Shown here: positions 47,299 to 58,226 of the stretch, piece after piece
How positions within the stretch are numbered: the stretch's first letter is position 1
Layout: the number at the start of each line of letters is the position of its first letter
Assembly: GCF_040869045.1 (NCBI RefSeq)
Contig: NC_090320.1
Location: 247,938,978-248,002,977 of the forward strand
Origin: Eurosta solidaginis
Lineage: Eukaryota; Arthropoda; Insecta; Diptera; Tephritidae
Direction of reading: 5' to 3'
Length of the DNA stretch: 64,000 nucleotides
The notes under the pieces: generated by a model
Told to the model about the DNA's origin: nothing
The model's database searches: none
The model's input: only the letters and a program-made list of their open reading frames with translations
Translations under genes and position numbers: made by a program

Positions 47299-47301
47299 AT
47301 A

Positions 47302-47700
47302 TTAATTGTGCATTAAATCTAAAAGATAAAACTCAAAAATGACTCCGGTTGTTATGTCCGCAGCATTTATTTAGTTCAAAGTCACAGCCAATAATAGCCA
47401 AAGCCATAATAATTTACACGGGCCATCAATTCTTTCTCTGATTCAAAAGCTGAACTATCAGCGCTACCGTCATCAGCTCAGTGTCATAATTTCCAGTAGC
47501 GCCAATAACACCAAACTCGTGCCTGACACACAAAAATCGTTTTACTCAATAGCGGAAGTGAAATGTACTACGCACTCACTACTAAGTAGTGCCAAAAATT
47601 CGCTTGGAGTCATTGCGTAAATGAGCTACCATTGAGCTGGCACCGCATTGGCGCTGGCGCCATGCAATTTAAATCACTAAAATTGCGCGAATACCCAGGC
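47302..47700. other. Unassigned, apparently unique DNA
   Basis: More balanced base composition than the surroundings, with GGCGCTGGCGCC near 47650. No coding frame is recognised. Confidence 0.3.
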
Positions 47701-47890
47701 TCATGACTTTTAATCCCGATGGTGAAAACGAAACAGGGGCAAAACGTATGGTGTATTCCTGGTGTAGCCGTCCCACTTTGTGGAGAATGAACGACTCTAC
47801 AATGCTCCCTCTTATTAATCTACTTTCTTTGGCTATACTCCTGATGAAAAAAAAAATCCATCCATACAATTTGACCCGCTCTAATGTGCA
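47701..47890 (-). mobile_element. Possible hAT-like family end
   Basis: The right edge AATTTGACCCGCTCTA resembles the terminus AAATCGACCCGCCCTA of the hAT-like family. The interior is related (reverse complement) to 46260-46385. The left terminus was not found. Confidence 0.45.
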
Positions 47891-48611
47891 TATACTTATG
47901 TTGTAACAATCGATACAGACTCTTCTATATTCTGTGGTTCGATAAAACCACAAGTGATAAAAGGTATGTTCGTTTGAAGTTACGGGTATAATAAATATAA
48001 TATAATAAATATGGCCGTAAATGTAGATAATGTAAAAAAAATATGTACTTTCATATCTAAAAAAAACTTAACTGAATAAAACTTTAACAGAGATAAGTGG
48101 AATGCTATTAAGCCAAGCACCAAGTAAGGTACCAATGGAAGTGGTGAATAAAAGAGATTGTGATGCATCAGCCTTTTTTATTCGTATATTTTAGTAAGAA
48201 ATGTATACTTATAGTACTATAGTATATAATATACTAACTTATCATGAAACATTTTGGGATGGTAAATAGTGCTTCGGTTAATATATGAACCTTCCAGGGC
48301 AAGGTTAAATCAAATATTTGACAGTTGAGAACTGTCAAAAGAAATTAAATGTAAGACAAACTTATGAAAAATTGTGCTGCTTATACGGTTTACACACATT
48401 GAGTCGCAGTCAAGAGTCAGGTTCAATGTTTTGCCAAGACATTTAAGTAATACTTAGTGACACAGACATGACTCTGACTGATTCGTGAAAATCAAAATGA
48501 GTTCGATTTTGACGGCGAATCAACTCGTACACAGATGACTCGTGAGGCAGACTGAACGTGTGTTTACTCTATTACAGCAATATTATTTAGGTAAAATAAA
48601 ACCGATAATAC
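47891..48611. other. Unassigned interval
   Basis: AT-rich, with ATAATAAATATAATAT near 47990 and repeated GACTC/GAGTC words at 48410-48545. No gene. Confidence 0.3.
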
Positions 48612-48614
48612 TTA

Positions 48615-49648
48615 GGCCCGGTTTTTCAGTAGTTGGTTCAGCTAAGCCTAAACTAAGTTTGCTTAAACTCTAGTCAAATTCAAACTCCAGTTAAACTACT
48701 GAGCAGTTTTCCAGTCACAGTTTAAGGTCGCCTTTGGGGTAGGCTGTTTTGTAACGCAACATTGGTTTTTTATTATCTATATAATTTGTAGATACGACAA
48801 CAGCTGGATTTTGCTTACCCAACAAACATTTAAAAGATATTCCTCCAGCGAAATATATATCTAGTTCCGGAGGTGATATCCAACATCATTATCTAGTTAT
48901 TCTTAAACCAGATAGTTCTCAAGTTGATATCCAACTTCATTCTCTAATCACTCAATCCAACCTTTGAGAAATATTGTAAAATTTATAGTTCTCGAGTTGA
49001 TCTCCAACGTCATTAGCATTTTCAAATTATTATCCAACCTTTGAGAGATTTTGAGAAATGTACAGTTCTCAAATCCTACATTGGATATCGAGTTGAGGTG
49101 AAGTTGAAAAAAAATCTCCAAGGTGGTACCACCAAAGCCAACAGCTCTTTATTGTGAGAAATTAACACCTGATTGATAGCAGTACTGAAGCGTAATTCAT
49201 CAAAAATAAAGTATATATTTTATTTTATTTTCGTGAAAATGTTGTAGTAGTCTTGGAATCTTACACTTGAGAACCACAAGTTGGGAACTATCATTTTTTC
49301 AACTTAAGTAATAGCATTTTTCGCTTTATAAAAAAATCCTTTTTTTTGCTGAGTACACTATGATTCTCAAGTTGAACTACTGTTTCGTAACGACTCTTGA
49401 GATTTTAGAGGTATGCTAGTTATCATCATGAGCTCAAATGATACTCAAGCCCAAATGCTTGTTGGGTATACTCGATGCCATTTCGAAGGAACGCAAATCA
49501 CCGATAGATTAACTAGAGTTTAACCCTGCCAGATAGGCCGCTTAAGCTCAGCTTAAACTTCCGTTAAAGTAGACTGAAAAACTGCAGAATAAGTTTAAGC
49601 GTAGTTTAACTGACAAACTGAGTTGAACTTGTACTGAAAAACTGGGCC
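48615..49648. mobile_element. PIF/Harbinger-like MITE, complete, TTA target duplication
   Basis: The ends are GGCCCGGTTTTTCAGTA (left) and TACTGAAAAACTGGGCC (right). TTA flanks both sides (48612-48614 and 49649-49651), as expected for PIF/Harbinger. Subterminal parts are full of GTTTAA/TTAAAC words on both sides. No transposase frame is present. A truncated copy is at 16667-17001. Confidence 0.8.
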
Positions 49649-49690
49649 TTAGTTGTCCCATCCGGTACAGCGTAGCTCTCCATCGTCATC

Positions 49691-49890
49691 ATTAATTGGC
49701 GCTTAGCCGCCTAAGCGATTTTAGCCGTTTCGTAACACGTCACGTCAGCTATTCCTATTTCGCGATAACTGACGCCGATTCGGAGCATCAAGGAAGGTCA
49801 AGTTTTCCTCAACCTGCCTTTTCCCACTCAAAGAAAACGTGTTCGATACCGTCATTTGTTGAGTTAAGCCCTCTTTCTCTGCGTGGCTAG
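49691..49890 (-). mobile_element. LINE 3' end fragment
   Basis: TTAATTGGCGCTTAGCCG at 49692 parallels TTAATTGGCGCTTAATCG at 12564, so this is probably the 3' end of a related LINE on the minus strand. The rest is too diverged to read as protein with confidence. Confidence 0.5.
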
Positions 49891-50805
49891 TAAAGGCTTT
49901 TGGTTATTTCGATTTTTGCATATTCTGACCTGAAAAATCGGGCACTAAAAACGCCAGCGTTTCAAGGTATTTTTAAAGAAAATTCCTACTACAAATAAAA
50001 TAAATGTTTCGACCATAGTTCAAATAAAATCAATAATAACGGATTCCTATAACCAAGCGATTTCAGTTGGACTATCACAGTCAGACATTCGAAAGCACTC
50101 TGAAAATTAGCCATGAGATGGCATGTAGAAAAATTTAAAGCCTACTTTTAATTAAAACATGACAGCGCCTACATGCGTACAATAAAATAAGGAAAAACAA
50201 ATTTGAAGCAAATACCAATGCATTCGCAATAAGTAATTACAACATTCCACTTAGACTTTAAGCCAAGTTATTCTTAGTACAAATGCAACAAAACGCAGGG
50301 TCATAAGTGAATTGCAATGCAAGTAAATAATTGAAAATTAAGGTAGAATAATCGCTGGCCAGGCCAAGCAACACTGTTCTAACCTTTTCAGCCTACAAAA
50401 ATGTTACACAAAAAAAAAACAGAATTACCACAAAGCTAACAAACAAAAAAGAAACAAAGCAAACAATTGCAGTTGAAAATCCAACATTAATCCAAGTGGA
50501 AGGTGCATGAAGGTGGAAGCGGTGCACAGAAAATACGTGCAACATGTTCGTTAGTGCATGAATATTTTTACGGTTGCTGTGACGTGCTTGCCACAGCTGA
50601 GCTTTTCAACTAACAGACAGCATATTCAAGTCAGCCCTACACCCATTCAGCAAATCAAGAACGTAAGGGACACACAGCTAAAACTAGTACGTGGTATGAG
50701 AAAATCGATTGTGGCATAGCGAATTTAAATTGAAAACGCAAAATTTCGCGTTTCAGTACAATAAATTGAAATTTACAATAAAAAAAAGTTTAAATACACC
50801 ATTAC
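49891..50805. other. Unassigned interval
   Basis: Apparently unique AT-rich DNA; no gene or known repeat recognised. Confidence 0.3.
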
Positions 50806-51440
50806 AGAGCTTACGATTTCTTCTCGAACACAAGCGCGATTTTCGAGACCCGAGAAATCGAGAACTCGACTTCTCGCGAGATTCTCGTGTCTCGAAGTAC
50901 TCGCAAATCTCGCGAGCTTCTCGACATAAACTTAATTGCATTGCTATATGAACAGTATTTATACACTTGGTTTTTTTACTTGTGATTTTTTTTTTGATTA
51001 TATTGATTTCCAATGACATTTAACTCAAAACATATTTATTATACATATAATTTTGTTCGAAATATTTTATTTTTCAACGAGACATCAAGAACACGAGAGA
51101 TTCTCGAATCTCGAATTACTCGTAATACTCGCGAGCTTTTCGACTTTCAATTCTCGCGAGATTCTCGAATCTCAAAATACTCGTAATACTCGCGAGCTCC
51201 TCGAATTTCAATTCAGTCGCTGCATTGGCAGTATTCTATACATTTCGGTGTTTTTTAGTTGTGGTTTTGTGGAAGTTTTCGCTTGTGCTCCAGAAGAAAT
51301 CGTAAGCTCTATATAAAACAGCCAATGAATTGATTAAATTGATTGTCGAGAAGCTCGCGAGTATTACGAGTAATTCGAGATTCGAGAATCTCGCGAGAAA
51401 TCTCTTCTTGAACAAGTTCGAGAAATCATAAGCTCTAGTT
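50806..51440. repeat. CTCGCGAG-rich inverted-repeat element
   Basis: AGAGCTTACGATTTCTTCTC at the left (50806) is mirrored by GAGAAATCATAAGCTCT ending near 51438 and again by GAAGAAATCGTAAGCTCT near 51292-51310. The palindrome CTCGCGAG occurs at about 50872, 50909, 51135, 51155, 51193, 51349 and 51387 among GATTCTCGAATCTCG phrases. Two direct units (50806-51010, 51068-51275) share the order CGCGAG...GCATTG...CAGTATT...GTTTTTT. Confidence 0.7.
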
Positions 51441-52084
51441 TTAACATTTTATCGGTTAGTATTTTCTGTGCTATTTGATTTTGTAAATTTTAGATATATA
51501 TAGATTAGAATAAAAATTCAGTGAATTGTATAACAAAAACTCTGAAAACCAATTTCAAACAAGATTTCGAAAATATATGAAAATTCACGAAGTTTTTGAA
51601 AATTTTGAAACTTTTTATTTGACATGCCAAAAAATGTGGAGCATACATTTTTGTAGCTCAATAAATTTTTTGTCTATGTAGGTTAGGTTTTCAAATACTC
51701 GAATAACAATTATATTTAATGAAATAATTAAGTTTCCCTTTTCATACAGGGACTTTTGCTTTATTAAGCCAACATCTGTCAGCAGCCCCAAAATAATATT
51801 TCGTTTTTACAAAAAAATAGTTAAAATGGAAAGCAGCCGTTGCCTTAACTATAAATACATTCCAAATAAAATGCATGGGCAACTACCCATAGATGTTGCA
51901 CCTAACCAAATATGTGCCTATTTTCGAAAAGGCCATATTATCTTTTGCAGCAGATGCAGCGCAAATTAAATTTAGAATTTTTTCGTGTTTTTCTATTTTT
52001 CGTAAATTATTAAAAATAATTTTTTTTTGATTGTCATTTGTTACATTGACAATAAAATTCGAAGCACCAAGCAAAGCCGACTGG
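51441..52084. other. Unassigned interval
   Basis: AT-rich; no feature recognised. Confidence 0.3.
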
Positions 52085-52225
52085 ATTTTTCACTCGATTA
52101 GGCATTCAATAAAGCAATAATGAGATAATTAAGAATTTGTATTTTGTATGGAAGATCGAGTTCAATTAGAGTTTTAATGTAGAAAACTTGACTAATTATT
52201 TCATTAAGCCTCTGTGTGAAATCGC
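52085..52225 (-). mobile_element. Fragment of the 775-bp TIR element family
   Basis: On the minus strand TTTCACACAGAGGCTTAATG, GTTTTCTACATTAA and CTCGATCTTCCATACAAAAT parallel 46568-46700 in the same order. The termini are missing. Confidence 0.6.
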
Positions 52226-52299
52226 TATTAGGGTGAAGTGGCTGCCTTGAAGGCATACATAGGGGCCGTTGTGATACCACAAAAAGACACCGTTAAATC

Positions 52300-52660
52300 T
52301 CCTATTCGAACCATTCAGAGTATTCATGTGGCAAATGGTATATGTAAGTGTTCTTTGTGGGACAGAATCTGATTGGTCGTTCCCTGCCTAGCCAGTTCGT
52401 CAGCAATACAGTTTCTCCAATGTCCCTGTGCCTCGGGACCCATGTGAAGGGCACACAGGTGTGTTGGGCCATCTCCTGAAGAGATAGCCGGGAGTTTAGT
52501 GTTCAGAAATGGTTGAGTAAGTGCCAAGGGATTTGATTGCCGTTTGGCTGTAGTAAAAATAATGATTTCCTTGCCAATAGTTTGTTTTAATATTCAAGCT
52601 GCGGCTTTCATGATAGCTTATACTTCTGCCGGGAGGACACTACAATGAAAAGAAAATCTA
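52300..52660 (-). pseudogene. LINE RNase H fragment
   Basis: The minus-strand frame 52324-52527 contains NCIADELARQGTTNQILSHK, matching the C-terminal part of LINE RNase H (GN-IADELAR-G). Upstream, across frame breaks, are CSVLPAEV-stop-AIMKAAA, corresponding to the FQAE--AI--AA segment, and KEIIIFT. This is the central and C-terminal RNase H domain of an I/R1/LOA-type LINE, inactivated. Confidence 0.75.
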
Positions 52661-52689
52661 AAAAAGGCAAAGTTTAACAAATAGTAAAT

Positions 52690-52870
52690 TTGTAATCAAT
52701 TCGGCAGACTGTTTAAAAAAATTTCGAAGTGGTGGCGCAGGGATATTTAAAAAAATCGCTCGAGCTCGGATATTTCTCGGTTTAGTTTTAGGTAACTTCC
52801 CGATAGTATACGAAACTTTGAACAAGATTTAGAGCCATATTAAAATGCAATATTTAGGGCATAAACATCT
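52690..52870 (-). repeat. Fragment of the ~155-bp repeat family
   Basis: GTGGTGGCGCAGGGATATTT, AGGTAACTTCCCGATAG and ACGAAACTTTGAACAAGA follow the order seen in the arrays at 28890 and 58570. Confidence 0.55.
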
Positions 52871-53299
52871 CATGAACCAATAAACAGATCCCGCATTAAA
52901 AAATGAGAGAACAAAAAAATCATAGTTGGCTGGAAAATAAATTTCTTGACGTGACGTCACGCTTTTGACAACATGTTTTATTGCTGACGCAGTGTTCAGA
53001 CTTTATTCCAATCGGAGTATTTTGCTCCGCTCTTACCTCCTACTACATTTTTTATCTTAAAGATTTATTTAGGTCGAGTTGAAAACTAAATAGTATTACT
53101 GCCTAATATCTTTTGGTAGAAGTTTTCAATGACGAAATGATTGTTCGTGTCTTAAGACATGTTCGTGGAGTTTGTTCACATTTTTCGTATGGAATCAGAA
53201 TAGAAGGAGTAAAATACAAGCAAAAAATGTGCCCGGACGCGATTTCTAAATCCTGCCTAAATTTAACATACTGCTCTTCTTGAAGTTTTATATAAAAAT
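52871..53299. other. Unassigned interval
   Basis: No feature recognised. Confidence 0.3.
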
Positions 53300-53930
53300 G
53301 AAGAAGGTCAGCTAACCCTGTTTTGCGATAACAGTCGCCAATTGGGAGCACCAAGCGAGGTCAAAGCTTCCTCCAACTGTCTCTCCAAACTCAGTGAAGG
53401 TCTTTTCTTTCCTCATAACATGACCTAGCTAGCGAAGCTTTCTGTTTTTATTCGCTGCACTATAGCCATATCTGCGAAAAGCTCATACAGCTCATCATTA
53501 TACCTCCTTCGATACTCGCCGTCGACTTTACGGATAGGACTATAAATCCTCCGGAGAACTTTTCTCTCGAATACTCCAAGAGCCATCTCATCTTCTCTCG
53601 ACACCTTCCATTATTCCGAGCCATACATCAGTACAGTTATGATGAGTGACTTGTAGAGCGAGAATTTTGTTCGTCGAGACTTTACTTTTCAATTGCCTTA
53701 AGAAGCATTTGCTGGCAAGAGTTATTCTCCGTTTGATTTCTAGGCCGACATTGTTTTTGCTTTTAATTCTGCTTCCCAAATAGAAGAAATCCTTCACAGT
53801 CTCCAATTTATATCCGTCAACAGTGACGTGGCTGCATAGGCCACCATGACAGCAAGTACTTCGTCTTGTCCACATTTACTGCAAGACCCACTTTTTTTGC
53901 TTCTTTATCTTATACCAACACTGCGCCTTT
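53300..53930 (-). pseudogene. LINE reverse transcriptase, thumb/C-terminal fragment
   Basis: The minus-strand frame 53588-53875 reads VTVDGYKLETVKDFFYLGSR, RRITLASKCFLRQLKSK and so on: the (V)DGY-LE-V--F-YLGS region after RT motif C. In the next frames come the CTDVWLG and EVSKEV-type segments that parallel the LINE at 23576. The 5' half, including the YADD motif, is missing. Several frame breaks. Confidence 0.75.
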
Positions 53931-54479
53931 GTACGTCAGTTACCAGGCCGCCATTATCATGCCTACAGAATGGAATCTTCTGCCATTAAAAGAGTATGAA
54001 AAATATATGATAAACCGAAAATAATAATAATATTTATCGCGATAAATAACCGGGGAGATAGAGCCTACTTTTCTTCCAGAATGTTGTGTGCTAATGGGAG
54101 CATTATTTGGTAATCCTACACATTTTAGGCCAACTCCATGTTCATCTAAAAACGCAGATAACTTTTTTGCTGAGAAACTTTTCATGACGAAAACACAATC
54201 GAAGGGATTGCTAAGCCACCAAAATATGTTTGATGTTAGTTGTTCGCCCACTTTCAAAAAAGAAAAAAAAAATATACTCCGAAATTTTTATTTTTACTCC
54301 GCCGTAGTCGTTTACTCAGGTAACAGTTTTAAATACTCCGAACACTGGTAGCGAAATATAAGAGAAATGTAATAAATCGAAAAATTTCAAAAGCGCTACG
54401 TCATCAAACTTTTTTTTCAAATTCGATTACAAATACAACAATTCCGGAATGCGGGATCTTGGCTGATTTGTTTATGTAA
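53931..54479. other. Unassigned interval
   Basis: No feature recognised. The frames at 53940-54351 lack domains. Confidence 0.3.
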
Positions 54480-54960
54480 ACATCTACTACATCGGACAGG
54501 GAGAGATTTTCCATTGAGATAGGAACTTGAAAAATTACAGGAGGGATATGAACTTACAACTTTACTCCTAGTTCAGACAAAAGGGGGAGCTAGAGACTTC
54601 AAGTTTTAAATGTGGTTTATAGGTCAATGCCAATTCAACACCCAAGACAAACAGATTCGCTCAGTTTCGCACGTATCTATGTAGATATTTAGACAAATTC
54701 ATACTAATCGTATGGAATCTAAAATCAGTTTTTCAGAGCTACAAAATAACTACCCCAAACATATGTAGAGAACCCGATGACAATAGATTAAATTAGGGGG
54801 GAAATTCCGAGATGAGGTACTTTTGGAGCACCGTTTGAAGTATTTAGAAAAATTGTACAGAAGGGAATGGCCGATCTTGTAATAAAGTTTTAAGAGACTT
54901 GCCACTAATATACCCAATGGGGGGAGGTAAATATACTAAAACGCGTAATTTATAGAAGTT
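54480..54960 (-). repeat. Degenerate ~155-bp repeat units
   Basis: GGAGCTAGAGACTTCAAG, ATGTAGATATTTAGACAAAT and AAGTATTTAGAAAAATTGTAC echo the array monomers at 28890-29770. The motif positions are eroded. Confidence 0.4.
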
Positions 54961-55174
54961 TAATATCTTATTTACCGCGCAGTTTCCACTCTAAGTTTAG
55001 TAATTGTGCTCGACCTTTATAGAGTGGTTCCTGATAATTTATTTACAATAGCGACCTAAGTATTTATACGAACGAAGTTTTTTTTTTAAATATATGGATA
55101 GCTAAGCGTGGGGCAGTTAAGGGCGAGCAGTTTAATGTGAGTTATAAGGGAGTAATTTGATGTGCTTGTAGGCG
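54961..55174. other. Unassigned interval
   Basis: No feature recognised. Confidence 0.3.
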
Positions 55175-55255
55175 TATGAGTCGTGGCACAGTGGATGACG
55201 TACCCGACTCAAACGCTTGGTGTTGCGGGTTCAAAGCACACTGCAACCAAGCATT
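55175..55255 (+). mobile_element. tRNA-like SINE head
   Basis: GTGGCACAGTGGATGAC resembles an A box and GCGGGTTCAAAGCACACTGC a B-box arm. The spacing (about 40 bp) fits a tRNA. The acceptor and anticodon arms do not close convincingly, so a SINE promoter is more likely than a working tRNA gene. Confidence 0.45.
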
Positions 55256-55312
55256 TTTTTAAATTTATAATTTTATAAATTATTATTTTAATGGACTGTA
55301 TTTTATTTTCAT

Positions 55313-55605
55313 TTAGTTTATGGTGTATTTAAAACACGGGACGATGCAAAGCATCGGTACACCTTTATGTATTTAGTTTATGGTGTATTTAAAACACGGG
55401 ACGATGTAAAGCATCGGTACACCTTTATTTATTTATAACATCTTTATTTTAATGTATTCAATTTATTAAGTTTGATATTTTTAATTTTATTTATGGTGTA
55501 TTTAAAACACGGGACGATGCAAAGCATCGGTACACCTTTATTTATTTAGTTTATGGTGTATTTAAAACACGGGGCGATGCAAAGCATCAGTACACCTTTA
55601 TTTAT
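55313..55605. repeat. 60-bp hairpin repeats, four units
   Basis: TGGTGTATTTAAAACACGGG recurs at 55321, 55381, 55494 and 55554. Each unit carries CGATGC-AAA-GCATCG inside an outer pair GGTGTA...TACACC, forming a nested hairpin. Confidence 0.85.
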
Positions 55606-55610
55606 TTAAT

Positions 55611-55905
55611 TTGGGGCGAGCATAGGGAACTCTGAGGTTTCGTTCGAATGAGCCACCTCATCTTCTATTTGAAGACCCCTTTAAAAATGTGATGTGGAGG
55701 CGAACACGGGGCTCTGAGGTATTGGCACGCCATTTTCTACTAGAAAAACCTCTATTTATTTAATTTGGGGCGAGCATAGGGAACTCTGAGATTTCGCTCT
55801 AATGAGCCACCTCATCTTATATTTGAAGACCCCTTTCAAAATGTGATGTGGAGGCGAGCACTGTGCTCTGAGGTATTGGCACCCCATCTTCTACTCGAAG
55901 AACCT
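55611..55905. repeat. 150-bp tandem dimer
   Basis: TTTGGGGCGAGCATAGGGAA occurs at 55614 and again about 150 bp later. Each unit is followed by GAGCCACCTCATCTT, GAAGACCCC and GTGATGTGGAGGCGA. Confidence 0.85.
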
Positions 55906-56319
55906 CGATTTTAAATTAAAAACTAAAACTATGTCTTTAGAATATTTCATAAGCCGGATGAGAATTTCAGCGCTTATGAAACAAACGAAAGAAAAACACA
56001 CATAGTTTAAGTCGCTTAAACAATGGATCTCTTATTAATTTGCTAATATTTTTGTGAACACTTACGATGACAACTTTGGATAGTTGGGAGATTAGAAGTT
56101 TAATTCAAAATATCTTACTTCGATATCTTGAAGATCGATTGGAGATCGCCAAATTGCTGAACACACCAAGAAACCTTCTTTCGCTCATGATCCCTCACAT
56201 TTTGTTCGTTTCCATAACTCATTCCTATCTAACCTCTAATCAAAGATTCGCTTGGTAGCTTAAGTCAAATTTCAATTGTTAGTTTACCAGAAACAAAAAA
56301 TTTCGGGCTATTTGAGATA
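55906..56319. other. Unassigned interval
   Basis: No feature recognised. Confidence 0.3.
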
Positions 56320-56730
56320 AAACAGCCGACAAAGTTTTATCGGTAACAACCAATACCGACAAGTTATTGTTATCTGGTTATTATCGAAGTTCTACCAGTA
56401 TCAGTTTCATAACAAATCGATGAATGGATAGCACGCCGATAACAATTTAGTGACATTCCGACAACCAATCGATTACAAATTGATAACATTTCTATAGGAA
56501 ATCGATAACTTTTCGATAAAAGATCGATAATTCGATAACAAAATGATAACTCATCGATAAGAATTGGATAATACGTCCATACTCATCCAATAGTTTATCG
56601 ATAACAAAACAATAACAAATTAATAAAATTCCGTCCTCTTTCATTTCCGCCTTCGGTTTTGACTCCTAATCTTTTCTTTCCTTTCCCCGCCGTTTCTTTT
56701 TCCTTTTGTTTTCATTTCCTTTCTAGCCGT
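56320..56730. repeat. TATCGATAAC-type stretch followed by pyrimidine tract
   Basis: 56320-56620 holds many ATCGATAAC/CGATAACA words (e.g. AAATCGATAACTTTTCGATA). 56630-56725 is a pyrimidine-rich tract (CTTTTCTTTCCTTTCCCC), which resumes after HINE H at 57521. Confidence 0.6.
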
Positions 56731-56784
56731 TGCCTTGGCTTTGCAACCGAGGCGATAACTATAAGCATTGGTATTATACTGCTC

Positions 56785-57520
56785 TTTTTATACTCAGCTG
56801 AGCAGAGTTTACAGAGTATAATAATTTTGTTGGCATAACGGTACCCCGTAACGGCATAAACTAATCGAGATAGATATAGACTTCTATATATCAAAATGAT
56901 CTGGGCGAAAAAAGAAATTAATTTAGACATGTCTGTCCGTCCATCCGTCTGTCCGTCAACACGATAACTTGAGTAAATTTTGAGGTATCTTAATGAAATT
57001 TGGTATGTAAGTTCCTGAACACTCACCCCAGATCGCTATTTGCGAAATCGGACTATAACCAAGGCCACTTTTTCGATATCGAAAATTTCGAAAAACTGAA
57101 GAAGTGCGATAATTTATTACTAAAGACGGATAAAACGATGAAGCTGGGTAGGTGGGTTGGCGTTATGACGCAGAATAGAAAATTAGTATAATTTTGGACA
57201 ATGGGCGTGGCACCGCCCTCTTTTAAAAGAAGGTAATTTAAAAGTTTTGCAAGCTGTAATTTGGCAGTCGTTGAAGATATTTGGCAGGAACGTTACTCCT
57301 ATTACTCTAAATGTGTTCTAAATAAAAATTAGCAAAATCGGATGACGAACACGCCCACTTAAAAAAAAATTTAAAGCCAAATTTTAACAAAAAATTTAAT
57401 ATCTTTACAGAATACATATACGTAAATTATGTCAACATTCAACTCCAACATTTGTCTCCAAAACTCTCAGCTGAGTATGTAATGTTTGGTTACACCCGAA
57501 CTTAGCCTTCCTTACTTGTT
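56785..57520 (+). mobile_element. HINE/DINE-1-like element H, array deleted
   Basis: The 5' subterminal repeat TACTCAGCTGAG is at 56791-56802, a GTCC/GTCT microsatellite at 56934-56958, and the 3' repeat CTCAGCTGAGTA at 57466-57477. The hairpin is GTTTGG-TTACAC-CCGAAC and the end CCTTACTTGT. Same subtype as B. The whole ~128 bp array is absent. Pyrimidine-rich DNA on both sides suggests insertion into that tract. Confidence 0.8.
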
Positions 57521-57759
57521 CTTTCTCCGTTTCTTCAGTTTCATTTTCTTTACATTAACTTCTATTTCATTGTCGTTTCACTGTCTCCCTCATATAATAT
57601 CGATTTTCTTTTCTGCCTTCTTTTATTTTCATTAGCTAATTTTCTGTCTGGATTCGCTTATGTCAACTCTACCACTTACATTGTTTCGTAATTATAGTGT
57701 AGTCACACACACATCAATAATTGCTTGGTCAAAGAAAAACAAAATAAAATAAAAAGGTG
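57521..57759. other. Pyrimidine-rich continuation
   Basis: CTTTCTCCGTTTCTTCAG and TCTCCCTC-type sequence to about 57650; otherwise unassigned. Confidence 0.35.
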
Positions 57760-57960
57760 TGGTTATAATTTATGCCGACTCTTAACAAATCAACTTATCA
57801 AATTTGGTAAATAGATATCTCAATTTTAGCCGAAGTTAGCGGACGGACGGCCATTGCTCAATCGAAATATTTTTCGGCCTTGATAATTTTAATATATGGG
57901 AGCCTATTACTATTACCCATGTTATACGATTAAAGCTAAGGATAAAAAATTGTGTACAGC
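57760..57960 (-). mobile_element. HINE fragment, core only
   Basis: AAATTTGGTAAATAGATATC, GCGGACGGACGGCCATTGCT and TTGATAATTTTAATATATGG match the microsatellite core of minus-oriented HINE copies with many changes. Both ends are missing. Confidence 0.6.
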
Positions 57961-58226
57961 CGTGTATAAAAATGCGCCTTGGCGTTAGTTGTTTACTCGA
58001 TCTGTTTATTCATATTCGAATCCAAGGTACATCGCTTCAGATATTTATATAGACCAGAAGATGTGAAACCAAATTTTCCCCATACAATTTGCCTGTAAAA
58101 TAAAAACACGTGAACTCTAATAACTTTAAGAGCTTCACTCTCACAGGCGAATTTTCACACTTTCTTCAAAGATTACATGTAAGAAATTCAACAAAAATAA
58201 AGAGATGATAAAAAAATATTAAGGAC
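57961..58226. other. Unassigned interval
   Basis: No feature recognised. Confidence 0.3.
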
